Of a DNA stretch of 64,000 nt, positions 45,137 through 53,923 are shown piece by piece. The first letter of the stretch is position 1. Each line of letters starts with the position of its first letter. Both the position numbers and the translations under genes were made by a program. The notes below the pieces were generated by a model that was not told the DNA's origin, did not search any database, and saw only the letters and a list, made by a program, of their open reading frames with translations. The stretch comes from Gammaproteobacteria bacterium (GTDB lineage Bacteria > Pseudomonadota > Gammaproteobacteria > Arenicellales > Poriferihabitantaceae): assembly GCA_009842505.1 (NCBI GenBank), contig VYFG01000018.1:1-64000 (forward strand). Reading direction: 5' to 3'.

Positions 45137-45610
45137 ATGATCACCTACCTTCTGGCCTGGAATCCGCGGCGCGCCCCCTGGCGGGAACGCACCGGACTGC
45201 TGCGCCGCCTCGAAGCCGGCCTGCCCGCCGTCACTTCCTGGGGCATGCTGTCGAAATCCATCCGTCCGGGCGACAGGGTCTTCCTCATCAGGCTGGGAGT
45301 ACCCCCCCGGGGGATCATTGCTTCGGGCTCCGCGGTCAGCGGCGCCTACCTTACACCACACTGGGACCCGGAGAAACGGAGGCAGGGAAAAAGCAGCCGC
45401 TGCGTGGATATCGCATTTTCCCGGCTGCTCGATACGGACGCGGCCCCGCCGCTGTCCGTGGACGATCTCGACACACCGCCACTTGACGAGATGCATTGGC
45501 GCATCCAGGGTTCGGGCGTCTTGATCCCGGCCCATGTCGCCGCGGCGCTGGAATCACGCTGGTCGGCCCATCTCGAACGCACCGGCGCCGGTTCATCGGC
45601 CGACATATAG
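45137..45610 (+). CDS. EVE-like (PUA superfamily) protein
   Basis: A 157-residue soluble protein. The pattern ITYLLAWNPRRAPW near the N-terminus, followed by IRPGDRVFLIRLGVPPRGIIASGSAVS, resembles the EVE/PUA-like domain found at the N-terminus of some HNH or McrB-type modified-DNA restriction proteins. Here the domain stands alone, with no nuclease or ATPase. It may bind modified nucleic acid. Divergent from the TauE gene, 33 bp away. Family call is from the fold pattern only. Confidence 0.6.
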   Translation: MITYLLAWNPRRAPWRERTGLLRRLEAGLPAVTSWGMLSKSIRPGDRVFLIRLGVPPRGIIASGSAVSGAYLTPHWDPEKRRQGKSSRCVDIAFSRLLDTDAAPPLSVDDLDTPPLDEMHWRIQGSGVLIPAHVAAALESRWSAHLERTGAGSSADI

Positions 45611-45671
45611 CAATCCGGCATACGTCATCACGGCGGATGACGGGTCTTTAATGCTGTGCTAATTTCAGCGC

Positions 45672-46919
45672 ATGCAGCGGTATTCCATCTTCAGCCTGGC
45701 CCGCAACGCCCTCAGCCACCACCGGAACTGGCAGCGCGCCTGGCGCAGCCCGGCGCCGAAGGCCCGTTACAATGCCGTCATCATCGGCGGCGGCGGACAT
45801 GGACTCGGCACCGCGCATTACCTTGCCACGGAGCACGGCCTGACCAACATCGCGGTACTGGAGAAAGGCTGGATCGGCGGCGGCAACACCGGCCGAAACA
45901 CCATGACCGTGCGATCGAATTTCCTTCGCGAGGCCAGCGTCCCGTTTCACGAGCATTCGCTGGATCTCTACCGGCAGCTGAGCCGCGAGCTCAATTTCAA
46001 CACCATGACCAACGAACGCGGGATGATCACGTTCATCCAGAGTTCCGCGGTGAACCGCATCGCCATGCAGATGGCCAACACGATGCATATCTACGGTGCG
46101 GATTACCGCGTCATCGGACTCGACGAGGTCAGGCGCCGGATCCCGATCTTCGAACCCGCCGAAGACATGCGCATGCCCATCCACGGCGCGGTGTACCAGC
46201 CCCGGGCCTCCATGGTGCGGCACGACGCCGTGGCCTGGGGGTTCGCCCGGTCCGCCGACGCCCGCGGGGCGGACATCATCCAGAACTGCGAGGTCACCGG
46301 CATCCTCAGGGAAGGCGGCCGGGTAACCGGCGTCGAAACCACCCGCGGCGTCATACATGCGGACAAGGTGGGCATGGCCGTGGCGGGCCACGGCAGCGTC
46401 GTCGCCGGCATGGCAGGCATCCGGCTGCCCATCGTCACCCAGCCGCTCCAGGCCTGGGTATCCGAACCCATCAAGCCGGTGCTGGACGAGATCGTGGTGA
46501 TCCGCAGCTATTTCGGCACCTACCTGATGCAATCCGACAAGGGGGAGATCGTGGTGGGCCAGGGCTGCGACCCCTATCCGTCCTATGCCCAGCGCGGAAC
46601 GTTTCCCATCATCGAGGACGCCACCACCGCGATGCTGGAGGTGTTCCCCAGTTTCCGCCGGCTGAAGCTGCTGCGCCACTGGGCCGGCATGCTGGACATG
46701 GTCTACGACGGCAGTCCGGTCATATCCCGCACCGACCTGAAGGGCTTTTACGTGGATCTTGCCGGGTCCGGCGGTTTCAAGACCACCCCGGCGGCGGCGC
46801 GGACCTTCGCCCACCTCATCGCCCGGGATGAACCCCATCCGCTGGCGGCGGCCTATGAACTGAACCGCTTCAGCAACGGGCAACTGATTCCGGAGGGCGG
46901 CGTATCCGCCAATCGATGA
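45672..46919 (+). CDS. soxB: heterotetrameric sarcosine oxidase, beta subunit
   Basis: A 415-residue FAD subunit where sarcosine is oxidised to glycine and formaldehyde. The dinucleotide motif GGGGHGLGTAHYL lies at 39-51, and the opening YSIFSLARNALSHHRNWQRAW is characteristic of SoxB. It leads soxBDAG, with a 1 bp gap to soxD. It gives the cell a way to use sarcosine formed from glycine betaine, creatine or other N-methyl compounds. Confidence 0.96.
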   Translation: MQRYSIFSLARNALSHHRNWQRAWRSPAPKARYNAVIIGGGGHGLGTAHYLATEHGLTNIAVLEKGWIGGGNTGRNTMTVRSNFLREASVPFHEHSLDLYRQLSRELNFNTMTNERGMITFIQSSAVNRIAMQMANTMHIYGADYRVIGLDEVRRRIPIFEPAEDMRMPIHGAVYQPRASMVRHDAVAWGFARSADARGADIIQNCEVTGILREGGRVTGVETTRGVIHADKVGMAVAGHGSVVAGMAGIRLPIVTQPLQAWVSEPIKPVLDEIVVIRSYFGTYLMQSDKGEIVVGQGCDPYPSYAQRGTFPIIEDATTAMLEVFPSFRRLKLLRHWAGMLDMVYDGSPVISRTDLKGFYVDLAGSGGFKTTPAAARTFAHLIARDEPHPLAAAYELNRFSNGQLIPEGGVSANR

Positions 46920-46920
46920 C

Positions 46921-47190
46921 ATGCTGCTGATTCCCTGCCCGTATTGCGGAGAGCGAAACGAACACGAATTCGTCTGTGGCGGCGATGCGGAGCGCATGCG
47001 GCCGCCGTCTCCCCAGGATCTGGACGATGCCGCCTGGCAGGACTACCTGTACAACAACACCAACGCCAAGGGCTGGGTCCGGGAGCGCTGGTGGCATGTC
47101 CTTGGCTGCGGACGCTGGTTCGAAATCGAGCGCCACACGGTGGCGCACGCCATCCGCCAGCCGGAAGGTTCCGGAGGTTCCGATGGCTGA
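46921..47190 (+). CDS. soxD: heterotetrameric sarcosine oxidase, delta subunit
   Basis: An 89-residue zinc-binding subunit. Ligands are in PCPYCGERNEHEFVC (two CxxC-like cysteines and a His) with a C-terminal Cys in VLGCGRWFEIER. Length and motif are standard for SoxD. The last 8 bases overlap the soxA start. Confidence 0.95.
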   Translation: MLLIPCPYCGERNEHEFVCGGDAERMRPPSPQDLDDAAWQDYLYNNTNAKGWVRERWWHVLGCGRWFEIERHTVAHAIRQPEGSGGSDG

Positions 47191-50137
47191 GCCCATGCGG
47201 CTGCCCCGGGGCGGCCTGATCGACCGGGACGCCCGGCTGAATTTCACCTTCAACGGCCGGCAGTACACGGGGTACCGCGGCGACACCCTGGCCTCAGCGC
47301 TGCTGGCCAACGGCGTGCGGCTGGTCGGGCGCAGTTTCAAGTATCACCGCCCCCGGGGTGTCATGGGCGCCGGTATCGAGGAAACCAATGCGCTGGTACA
47401 GCTGCTGCATCCCAGGGACGAACCCAATGTACAGGCCACCCGGCTGCCCCTGACCGACGGCCTGGTGGCCCGCAGCATCAACTGCTGGCCCTCGGTGGGA
47501 TTCGACCTCGGCGCGGTCAATTCCCTGCTTTCACCGTTATTCCCCGCCGGGTTCTACTACAAGACTTTCATGTGGCGCCCGTGGAAGGAATATGCCCGCG
47601 TCATCCGCCGTTTCGCGGGCCTAGGAAACAATCCGGTTGCCCGGGACCAGGGGCACTACGAACGCCGCTACCACCACTGCGATCTGCTGATCGTCGGATC
47701 GGGGCCCGCCGGGCTGGCCGCCGCGCTGGCCGCGGCCAGCGCGGATCTCCGCGTCATGCTGGTGGACGACGGCGAGCGTCCCGGCGGGGACCTGCTGAAC
47801 CTGCCGCGGACGGTCGATGGCAGCGATGGGGAAGTCTGGGCCCGGGAGTCCGCCGCATGGCTGGATTCCCGGCCGAACGTCCTCATGCTGAGCCGGTCGC
47901 TGGTTGCCGGCTACTACGATCACAACCTGCTGACCGCGGTGGAGCGTGATCCGGATGCGGACTGGATCGCGGAACGACTGTGGCGGATCCGGGCGGGCCG
48001 GGTCATCCTGGCCACCGGCGCGGTGGAGCGCCCCCTGCTCTTTCCGGGCAATGACAGGCCGGGGGTGATGCTCGCCTCCGCCGCCGCAGCCTACTGCCAC
48101 CGTTACGGCGTCAGGCCGGGCCGGGCGGCGGCGGTCGCCACCAACAACAACAGCGCCTATGCCGCCGCCTTCGCGCTCAGGCAGGCCGGCGTGGACATTC
48201 CCGTGCTGCTGGACCAGCGCACCGCGCCGCCGGAGTCACTGCTTGCCCGGGCGGCGGAACTCGGCATCCCGGTACTGACCGGCCGGCGAATCACCGGCGT
48301 GTCCGGCCGGACCGCCCTGTCCGGCGTCAGCTCTCAGACTGTCCAGGGCACCCATGCGCAGCACCATCGCTGCGATGTTCTCTGCACTTCCGGCGGCTGG
48401 AATCCATCCGTGCAACTGCATTCCCAGTCCGGCGCCAGGCCGGGCTACGACGGATCCAACGCCTGCTTCGTGCCCGGGGAGGCGGTGCAGCCAGAGCGCA
48501 CGATCGGCGCCGCGGCGGGGGCGTTTTCCCTGGCGGCCTGCCTGCAGCAGGGCCTGGATGCCGCGAACGAGGCGGTATCGGCGCTGGGTCGGGACGCACC
48601 AACGATGCCGGCCTTCGGCGCTGACGGTGAACCCGCACTGGATATCGAGGCGGACTGGTCCGTGGCGCACGGTCCCGCCGGCTCCAAGACCTTCGTTGAC
48701 TTCCAGAATGATGTCACCACGGCGGATATCGACCTGGCGCTGAGGGAAAATTACACCTCGGTGGAGCACGTCAAGCGCTATACCACCGCCGGCATGGCAA
48801 CCGACCAGGGCAAGTCCGGCAACACGCATGTCATCGGCTACATGGCAGCGCAGCTCGGAAGCCCCCCCGGGGATGTGGGCACCACCACGTTCCGCCCCCC
48901 GGTGGCGCCGGTCAGCTTCGGCGCCATCGGCGGGATGGATACCGGTGAACTGATCATCCCCATCCGGCGAACACCGCTGACGCCGTGGCACATCCGCCAG
49001 GGCGCCCGGATGAACGAAGCCGGGGCCAACTACCGCCGGCCGTTCTGGTACCCGCGTCCGGGCGAAAGCGATGAAGATGCCATCTGGCGCGCGGCCAAGG
49101 CGGTGCGGACGAGCGCCGGTATTTACGACGGTTCGCCTCTCGGCAAGTTCGAACTGTTCGGTCCGGACGTGGCGAATCTGCTGGAGCTGGTGTACACCAA
49201 CCGCTGGCGGCAGCTCGAGCCGGGCCAGGGCAGGTTCGGCCTCATGCTGCTCGAGGACGGCCGCCTGCTGGATGACGGGGTCACGTTCCGCCTGGACGAG
49301 CAACGCTGGCTGATGTCCACGGGAACAGGTACCGCGGACCAGGTCCATGGGCACCTGGAACGCTTGCTCCAGGTGGAGTTTCCCCACTGGCAGGTGTACA
49401 TCACACCGGTCACCAACCAATGGGCGAACATCTGCGTCTGCGGCCCGAAGGCGCGCTCCGTTATGACCCGGGCCGGAACGGACATCGACCTCAACCCTGA
49501 AAAATTTCCGTTCCTGGCATTGCGGACGGGCCGGGTGGCCGGGGTGGACGCCCAGATGGCGCGGGTCAGCTTTACCGGCGAACTCAGCTTCGAGGTCAAC
49601 GTCCGCCGCCGGGATGCCCTGCGGGTATGGGAAGCACTGATGGAAGCCGGAGAGGCTTATGACATCACCCCCGTGGGCTCTGAAACCAGCAACGTGCTGC
49701 GCATCGAGAAGGGATTCATCTCTGCCGGCAGCGAAGGCGACAACATCACCAACCCGTTCGACGCCGGGATGGGTTGGGTGGTCGACATGGACAAGGCGGA
49801 TTTCATCGGCAAACGCACCCTCATCCGCGACCTGGCGGACGACACCCTTGTGCGTCAGCATGTGGTCGGCCTGCTGCCCGAAGACACCTCCTTCGTGCCG
49901 ACCGAGGGCAGTGCGCTGATCCAGCCGGGCAGCGAATCGGGGCCGGATTTCCAGGGGCATGTCACCGCTTCGTGCTACAGCCCGAACCTCGAGCGGTCCA
50001 TTTGCCTGGCGCTGCTGAAGAACGGGCGCCGGCGCCTGGGGGAAACCATCGTGATTTCCGGACTGGAACGCACCGTGGAGGCGGAAGTCACCCGCCCGGT
50101 GTTTATCGACCCAAAGGGCGAGAGGATGAAATCTTGA
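47183..50137 (+). CDS. soxA: heterotetrameric sarcosine oxidase, alpha subunit
   Basis: A 984-residue subunit that binds NAD+ and tetrahydrofolate and channels formaldehyde to 5,10-methylene-THF. Domains: an N-terminal ferredoxin-like region (FTFNGRQYTGYRGDTLASAL), a pyridine-nucleotide oxidoreductase region (LIVGSGPAGLAAALAA at about 172-187), and a GcvT-like aminomethyltransferase half from about 590 to the end. The ATG behind GGAGG at 47183 is the correct start; the longer frame overlaps soxD. Confidence 0.96.
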   Translation: MAEPMRLPRGGLIDRDARLNFTFNGRQYTGYRGDTLASALLANGVRLVGRSFKYHRPRGVMGAGIEETNALVQLLHPRDEPNVQATRLPLTDGLVARSINCWPSVGFDLGAVNSLLSPLFPAGFYYKTFMWRPWKEYARVIRRFAGLGNNPVARDQGHYERRYHHCDLLIVGSGPAGLAAALAAASADLRVMLVDDGERPGGDLLNLPRTVDGSDGEVWARESAAWLDSRPNVLMLSRSLVAGYYDHNLLTAVERDPDADWIAERLWRIRAGRVILATGAVERPLLFPGNDRPGVMLASAAAAYCHRYGVRPGRAAAVATNNNSAYAAAFALRQAGVDIPVLLDQRTAPPESLLARAAELGIPVLTGRRITGVSGRTALSGVSSQTVQGTHAQHHRCDVLCTSGGWNPSVQLHSQSGARPGYDGSNACFVPGEAVQPERTIGAAAGAFSLAACLQQGLDAANEAVSALGRDAPTMPAFGADGEPALDIEADWSVAHGPAGSKTFVDFQNDVTTADIDLALRENYTSVEHVKRYTTAGMATDQGKSGNTHVIGYMAAQLGSPPGDVGTTTFRPPVAPVSFGAIGGMDTGELIIPIRRTPLTPWHIRQGARMNEAGANYRRPFWYPRPGESDEDAIWRAAKAVRTSAGIYDGSPLGKFELFGPDVANLLELVYTNRWRQLEPGQGRFGLMLLEDGRLLDDGVTFRLDEQRWLMSTGTGTADQVHGHLERLLQVEFPHWQVYITPVTNQWANICVCGPKARSVMTRAGTDIDLNPEKFPFLALRTGRVAGVDAQMARVSFTGELSFEVNVRRRDALRVWEALMEAGEAYDITPVGSETSNVLRIEKGFISAGSEGDNITNPFDAGMGWVVDMDKADFIGKRTLIRDLADDTLVRQHVVGLLPEDTSFVPTEGSALIQPGSESGPDFQGHVTASCYSPNLERSICLALLKNGRRRLGETIVISGLERTVEAEVTRPVFIDPKGERMKS

Positions 50138-50652
50138 GCGGCTACGATGTCCAGGTGACCGGGGTGGATTGCTGCCTCATCGATATCCGGTCGGACCGGG
50201 ACGGCCGCCCTGCCCTGGCGGAGACGCTCGGCATGGCGCTGCCGGCGGCGACCGGTCACTGCACCACCGACGGCCACAGGCATCTGATGCGACTGTCGCC
50301 GGATCATTGGCTGTATTCGTCCACGGATGCAGCCGACGAGGCGCTGGTGGCGCGGCTCAACGGAGCATTCAGCGGTTGCCATGCGCTCGCCACGCTGGTC
50401 ACCGACCAGTACGCGGAGTTCCGCCTGGAAGGCAGAGATGTCCTGGACGTGCTTTGCCAGGGCGTCTCCATGGACCTGTCCCCGGACCGCTTCGGCCCCG
50501 GGCAATGCGCCGCCTGCGCGTTCGCCCGGATCCGTGCCGTCCTCCTGCCCCTGGAACCCGGCCGGTGCTACCAGGTGTACGTCGAGTCCAGCCTGGGCGA
50601 ACATGTCGCCGAGTGGCTGAACCGGGCGATCGGCGGCCGCGGCGCGGCGTGA
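50134..50652 (+). CDS. soxG: heterotetrameric sarcosine oxidase, gamma subunit
   Basis: A 172-residue subunit with the SoxG/GcvT-like pattern VDCCLIDIRSDRD, LRLSPDHWLY and VTDQYAEFRLEGRDVLDVLCQG. The start is TTG, overlapping the soxA stop by 4 bases (TTGA) with AGAGG 8 bases upstream; no in-frame ATG is available nearby. TTG starts are inefficient, so coupling to soxA probably sets its level. Confidence 0.9.
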   Translation: MSGYDVQVTGVDCCLIDIRSDRDGRPALAETLGMALPAATGHCTTDGHRHLMRLSPDHWLYSSTDAADEALVARLNGAFSGCHALATLVTDQYAEFRLEGRDVLDVLCQGVSMDLSPDRFGPGQCAACAFARIRAVLLPLEPGRCYQVYVESSLGEHVAEWLNRAIGGRGAA

Positions 50653-50930
50653 TCGCCCGCCACAGGTACCTCATCGAAGGCCGGGTGCAGGGCGTAGGGT
50701 TCCGCTACGCCACGATCAGGCAGGCGGAACGCCTGGGCCTGACGGGGTGGGTCCGGAACCTGCCGGACGGCCGGGTGGAGGTCGAGGCCCATGGCGACGG
50801 CCGGGCGATGGACGCGCTGGAGAATTGGCTGTGGGAGGGTCCCACCCATGCCAGGGTGAGCCGGGTCACCCGCACCGACGCCGACCAGGCCGACCACGGA
50901 ACCTTCCGCGCACGGCACGATCCGCCCTGA
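50649..50930 (+). CDS. acylphosphatase
   Basis: A 93-residue enzyme hydrolysing acyl phosphates. The family signature GRVQGVGFR contains the catalytic Arg19, and GWVRNLPDGRVEVEAHG the catalytic Asn36. It starts at GTG and overlaps the soxG stop by 4 bp. Its link to sarcosine metabolism is unclear; it may simply ride in the operon. Confidence 0.92.
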   Translation: MIARHRYLIEGRVQGVGFRYATIRQAERLGLTGWVRNLPDGRVEVEAHGDGRAMDALENWLWEGPTHARVSRVTRTDADQADHGTFRARHDPP

Positions 50931-50946
50931 CGTTTCCGTACCTGGT

Positions 50947-51945
50947 TCAATCCGGTACGCTGTTCCGATGAACGCCCTCGGCGAGAAACAGCCGGGCGGT
51001 TTCCGCAGCCTGGAAGCGGCATTCCGCCATCGAATGATCGGAATAAAAGGCGTTGTGCGGCGTGATCACCAATCGACCTCGCAACCAGTCCTCGTCGCGC
51101 CGCCAGGCATCCACCAGGGGATGGGGCGCCGGGGGCTCTTCGGGCAAGACATCGAGTCCCACCCCGGCCAATTGGCCGCTTTTCAGTCCGTCCTCGATCA
51201 TGTCGAGCCCCTGGATCAGGTGGCCCCGCGCGGTATTGACCAGGATAAGACCCGGCCGTGACAGCGTCAGCAGCTCCGGCGTGATCATCCCGCGGCTTTC
51301 TTCCGTCAGCGGGCAATGCAAAGTCACCATGTCGCATTCTGCGAACAGGGACGCCAGGTCCGGCATCCGGGTGATGCCCACGGCCCGGGCGAGACCGTTG
51401 CTGATGTACGGGTCATAGCCAAGAACACGATAACCGAACGGCTTCAGCCGGTTGATCACGCTGATGCCGATACGGCCCACGCCCACCACGCCGACGGTGC
51501 ACCGGTTCGAGTGGTGCACGGGACTGAGATGGTTTTCCTGCCAACTGTCCCGGTAGAAGCGTGCGGCCCAGTCGTGCTCGTGGATTTTCCGTTGCAGCCC
51601 CAGCAGCATGGCCATGGCGGTGTCCGCCACGTCCTCCGGGCCGTATTCCGGGTTGTTGGAAAACGCGATTCCGGCCCGGGACAGGGCCTGCCGGTCGATC
51701 TTGTCGTAGCCGACGCCGTAACGGACGAGAATCCGGCAGTTCTTCAGCCGGTCGATGGTGGCCGTGGTGATGCGCGGCGTCCAGACCAGGAAGACGTCGA
51801 GCCGCTGCAGTTCCCCGGGGTCGAACTCCGCTTCGTCCCGGGTGTTGAAATGGACCACCTCGATATCGCTGCCAAGGGCCGCCATTTCCGGCTTGAACGG
51901 CGGCTGGACCAGGTGGGTGACGCCAACGACCAGCGACGACGGCAT
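50947..51945 (-). CDS. D-2-hydroxyacid dehydrogenase (C-terminal-binding-protein-like group)
   Basis: A 332-residue NAD-dependent oxidoreductase interconverting 2-oxo acids and D-2-hydroxy acids. Rossmann motif VGVVGVGRIG near 156, catalytic Arg in VNTARG, Glu in LPEEPP, and His in TPHNAFYS. The ATG at 51945 shares one base with the deformylase stop; an ATG 12 bases upstream is possible. Follows a peptide deformylase gene in a two-gene minus-strand unit. Confidence 0.9.
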   Translation of the reverse strand: MPSSLVVGVTHLVQPPFKPEMAALGSDIEVVHFNTRDEAEFDPGELQRLDVFLVWTPRITTATIDRLKNCRILVRYGVGYDKIDRQALSRAGIAFSNNPEYGPEDVADTAMAMLLGLQRKIHEHDWAARFYRDSWQENHLSPVHHSNRCTVGVVGVGRIGISVINRLKPFGYRVLGYDPYISNGLARAVGITRMPDLASLFAECDMVTLHCPLTEESRGMITPELLTLSRPGLILVNTARGHLIQGLDMIEDGLKSGQLAGVGLDVLPEEPPAPHPLVDAWRRDEDWLRGRLVITPHNAFYSDHSMAECRFQAAETARLFLAEGVHRNSVPD

Positions 51946-52520
51946 CAGGCGCCCCATTCCGCCACCAGGCCGCGGACATACTCGGCAAACGCCGGCTGGT
52001 GGTATTCAACAAACACGGACCAGGAACAGAACGTCCTGGGGTCGGTGACCCGATGCGGAAACAGGATGCCGTCAAGGTGGTCCAGCTCGTGCTGCCAGGT
52101 GCCGGCCGAATACCCCCTGACTTCGAACGACACGGGTTCGCCCTCCCGGTTGTAGCCGCTGACGCCGATCTCCAGGTGCCGGGCCACGGTACCTCGCAGG
52201 TTGGGTACCGACAGACAGCCCTCGTTGCCGTCATAGGTTCTGTCCGACAGGAAACGGATCTCCGGGTTGATCAGGACCGTCAGCGGAATCCGTGGCTTGT
52301 AGGGGTAGCGGGGATTGTCTCCGACCTCCACCGTAAACAGCCGGTAGGGAATGCCCACCTGGTTGGCGGCGATGCCGGCGCCGTGGGCATGGCGCATCGT
52401 GTCGATCAGGTCATCCACCCAGCCCTGCACCTCGGGACTGGCGATGGCATCCGGCGCCACCTCCTCGGCGCGGGACGCCAGGACGGGATGCCCGATCTGC
52501 AATATCTCTCTGACCGCCAT
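51945..52520 (-). CDS. def: peptide deformylase
   Basis: A 191-residue metalloenzyme removing the formyl group from nascent N-formylmethionine. Motif I GAGIAANQVG at 48-57, motif II EGCLSVP with Cys102, and motif III HELDH at 144-148 are intact. Start chosen at MAVREILQIG; the longer frame lacks homology. It is not next to fmt, so it may be a secondary deformylase. It is divergent from the nitrile-hydratase genes. Confidence 0.93.
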   Translation of the reverse strand: MAVREILQIGHPVLASRAEEVAPDAIASPEVQGWVDDLIDTMRHAHGAGIAANQVGIPYRLFTVEVGDNPRYPYKPRIPLTVLINPEIRFLSDRTYDGNEGCLSVPNLRGTVARHLEIGVSGYNREGEPVSFEVRGYSAGTWQHELDHLDGILFPHRVTDPRTFCSWSVFVEYHQPAFAEYVRGLVAEWGA

Positions 52521-52638
52521 GCTCGATCCGGTGGGGAAGTGCGGATGGATTTTGCCTGTTGTCCGGACGGGAAACAATGCGCGCCGCAGAATTCCGGAGC
52601 ACCTTGCATTGCCGGGAAACCAAGCCAATAATCATTCC

Positions 52639-52953
52639 ATGAATGTCCCCCAGTCCCGCCCCCATGATCTTGGCGGTTCTCCCGCCGGGCCCGTGGATCA
52701 GGCACCCCATGAAATCCCGTTCCGGGAACAGCGCATCGACGCCATGGTCAACCTGATGCGCACCAAGGGCGTGATTTCGGACTGGGCCGAGTTGCGCGCC
52801 GGCATCGAGGCCTTGACCCCGGAAGAGTACGAACAGCTCGGATACTATGAACGTTGGGCGATCGTCGCGGCGGAAATCGCGGTCCGCCGGAAACTGGTGA
52901 CCCGGGAGGAACTGGATGCCCGCATCCGGCACCTGGCGGAGAAGGCGTCATGA
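52639..52953 (+). CDS. nitrile hydratase-type beta subunit, N-terminal half as separate protein
   Basis: A 104-residue protein. The segment EIPFREQRIDAMVNLMRTKG and GYYERWAIVAAEIAVRRKLVTREELDARI match the helical N-terminal half of nitrile hydratase beta subunits. In thiocyanate hydrolase the beta chain is likewise split in two; P14K-type activators also resemble this half. It begins a three-gene plus-strand unit and overlaps the next gene by 4 bp. Confidence 0.8.
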   Translation: MNVPQSRPHDLGGSPAGPVDQAPHEIPFREQRIDAMVNLMRTKGVISDWAELRAGIEALTPEEYEQLGYYERWAIVAAEIAVRRKLVTREELDARIRHLAEKAS

Positions 52954-53258
52954 GTTTTCATGCGGGAGACACCGTCAGGATATTGCGCCGCGATGTCGCC
53001 GGCCATCACCGTGTTCCCGGCTACGTCATGGATCGGGTCGGCGTGGTCACCGAAGTGCTCGGGCCGGAAGCGGTGCCGGAAGAAGCAGCCCTTGGCCATG
53101 CCGCGCCGGCCAGGGTGCCGGTCTATCGCGTGCGGCTGGATCAGACGTCGCTCTGGCCGCGCTATGAAGGGCCGTCGCATGACACCCTGGAGATCGAGGT
53201 CCACCAGCACTGGCTCGCGCCCGCCGACGGTCCCGATCCGGTGCGGCCTGAAACCTGA
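52950..53258 (+). CDS. nitrile hydratase-type beta subunit, C-terminal half as separate protein
   Basis: A 102-residue SH3-like barrel protein: FHAGDTVRILRRDVAGHHRVPGYV, then GVVTEVLG and VYRVRLDQTSLW match the C-terminal barrel of nitrile hydratase beta subunits. Expressed in tandem with the N-terminal half (ATGA overlap), it should reassemble with it into one beta unit. Confidence 0.82.
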   Translation: MSFHAGDTVRILRRDVAGHHRVPGYVMDRVGVVTEVLGPEAVPEEAALGHAAPARVPVYRVRLDQTSLWPRYEGPSHDTLEIEVHQHWLAPADGPDPVRPET

Positions 53259-53270
53259 CGCCTGCCCGGC

Positions 53271-53882
53271 ATGGCCAGAGACCATTCCCATTCGCCGCCC
53301 CGGCCGGATCATCCGCCGCCGCAGACCCGGCACCGGTTTCTGGACCTGGCGCTGAACGAACTGCTGATCGAGCGCGGCCTGTATACCGAGGCGGAACTCC
53401 GTGACATGATCGCGTCCATCGATTCGGTGGACCCTTCCACCCATGGCGCCCGGGTGGTGGCCCGATCCTGGATCGACGCCGATTTCAGGCGGCGACTGCT
53501 CAACGATGCCAACGCCGCAATCGCGGACATCGGGATGGACCCGGGAACCGCGCAGCTGCGGGTACTGGAAAACACGCCGGAAACCCACAACGTCGTGGTG
53601 TGTACACTTTGCTCCTGCTATCCCCGGGCCCTGCTGGGACGTCCCCCGGCCTGGTACAGGGACAGGGAGTACCGCGCAAGGGTGGTGCGGGAGCCCCGCG
53701 CGGTACTGGCGGAATTCGGTCTGTCACTGGCGGAGGAGCAGACAGTCAGGGTCCACGACTCCACCGCGGAACTGCGCTTTCTCGTACTCCCGGAACGGCC
53801 CGCCGGAACAGGACACCTGGCGGAATCCGAACTGGCCGGCCTGGTCACCCGGGACGGCATGATCGGCGTGGCGAAACGGTAG
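53271..53882 (+). CDS. nitrile hydratase-type alpha subunit, cobalt-type metal motif
   Basis: A 203-residue catalytic subunit. The metal claw VCTLCSCYP contributes Cys111, Cys114 and Cys116, and the Thr between the first cysteines marks the cobalt rather than the iron (CSLCSC) class. The enzyme would hydrate nitriles to amides or, if thiocyanate-hydrolase-like, hydrolyse thiocyanate. The three-gene order beta-N, beta-C, alpha resembles thiocyanate hydrolase and split nitrile hydratases. No separate activator gene follows, so maturation may depend on the small beta-N protein. Amidases elsewhere in the window could use its products. Confidence 0.88.
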   Translation: MARDHSHSPPRPDHPPPQTRHRFLDLALNELLIERGLYTEAELRDMIASIDSVDPSTHGARVVARSWIDADFRRRLLNDANAAIADIGMDPGTAQLRVLENTPETHNVVVCTLCSCYPRALLGRPPAWYRDREYRARVVREPRAVLAEFGLSLAEEQTVRVHDSTAELRFLVLPERPAGTGHLAESELAGLVTRDGMIGVAKR

Positions 53883-53923
53883 CGGAGGCGCCATCTTTCC
53901 GGATGACGGCCCGGGCCGCGGTT

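Noticed and set aside
48236-49960. A 574-codon open frame antisense to soxA
   Set aside because: Entirely inside the soxA coding region on the other strand; no recognisable protein and no start signal.
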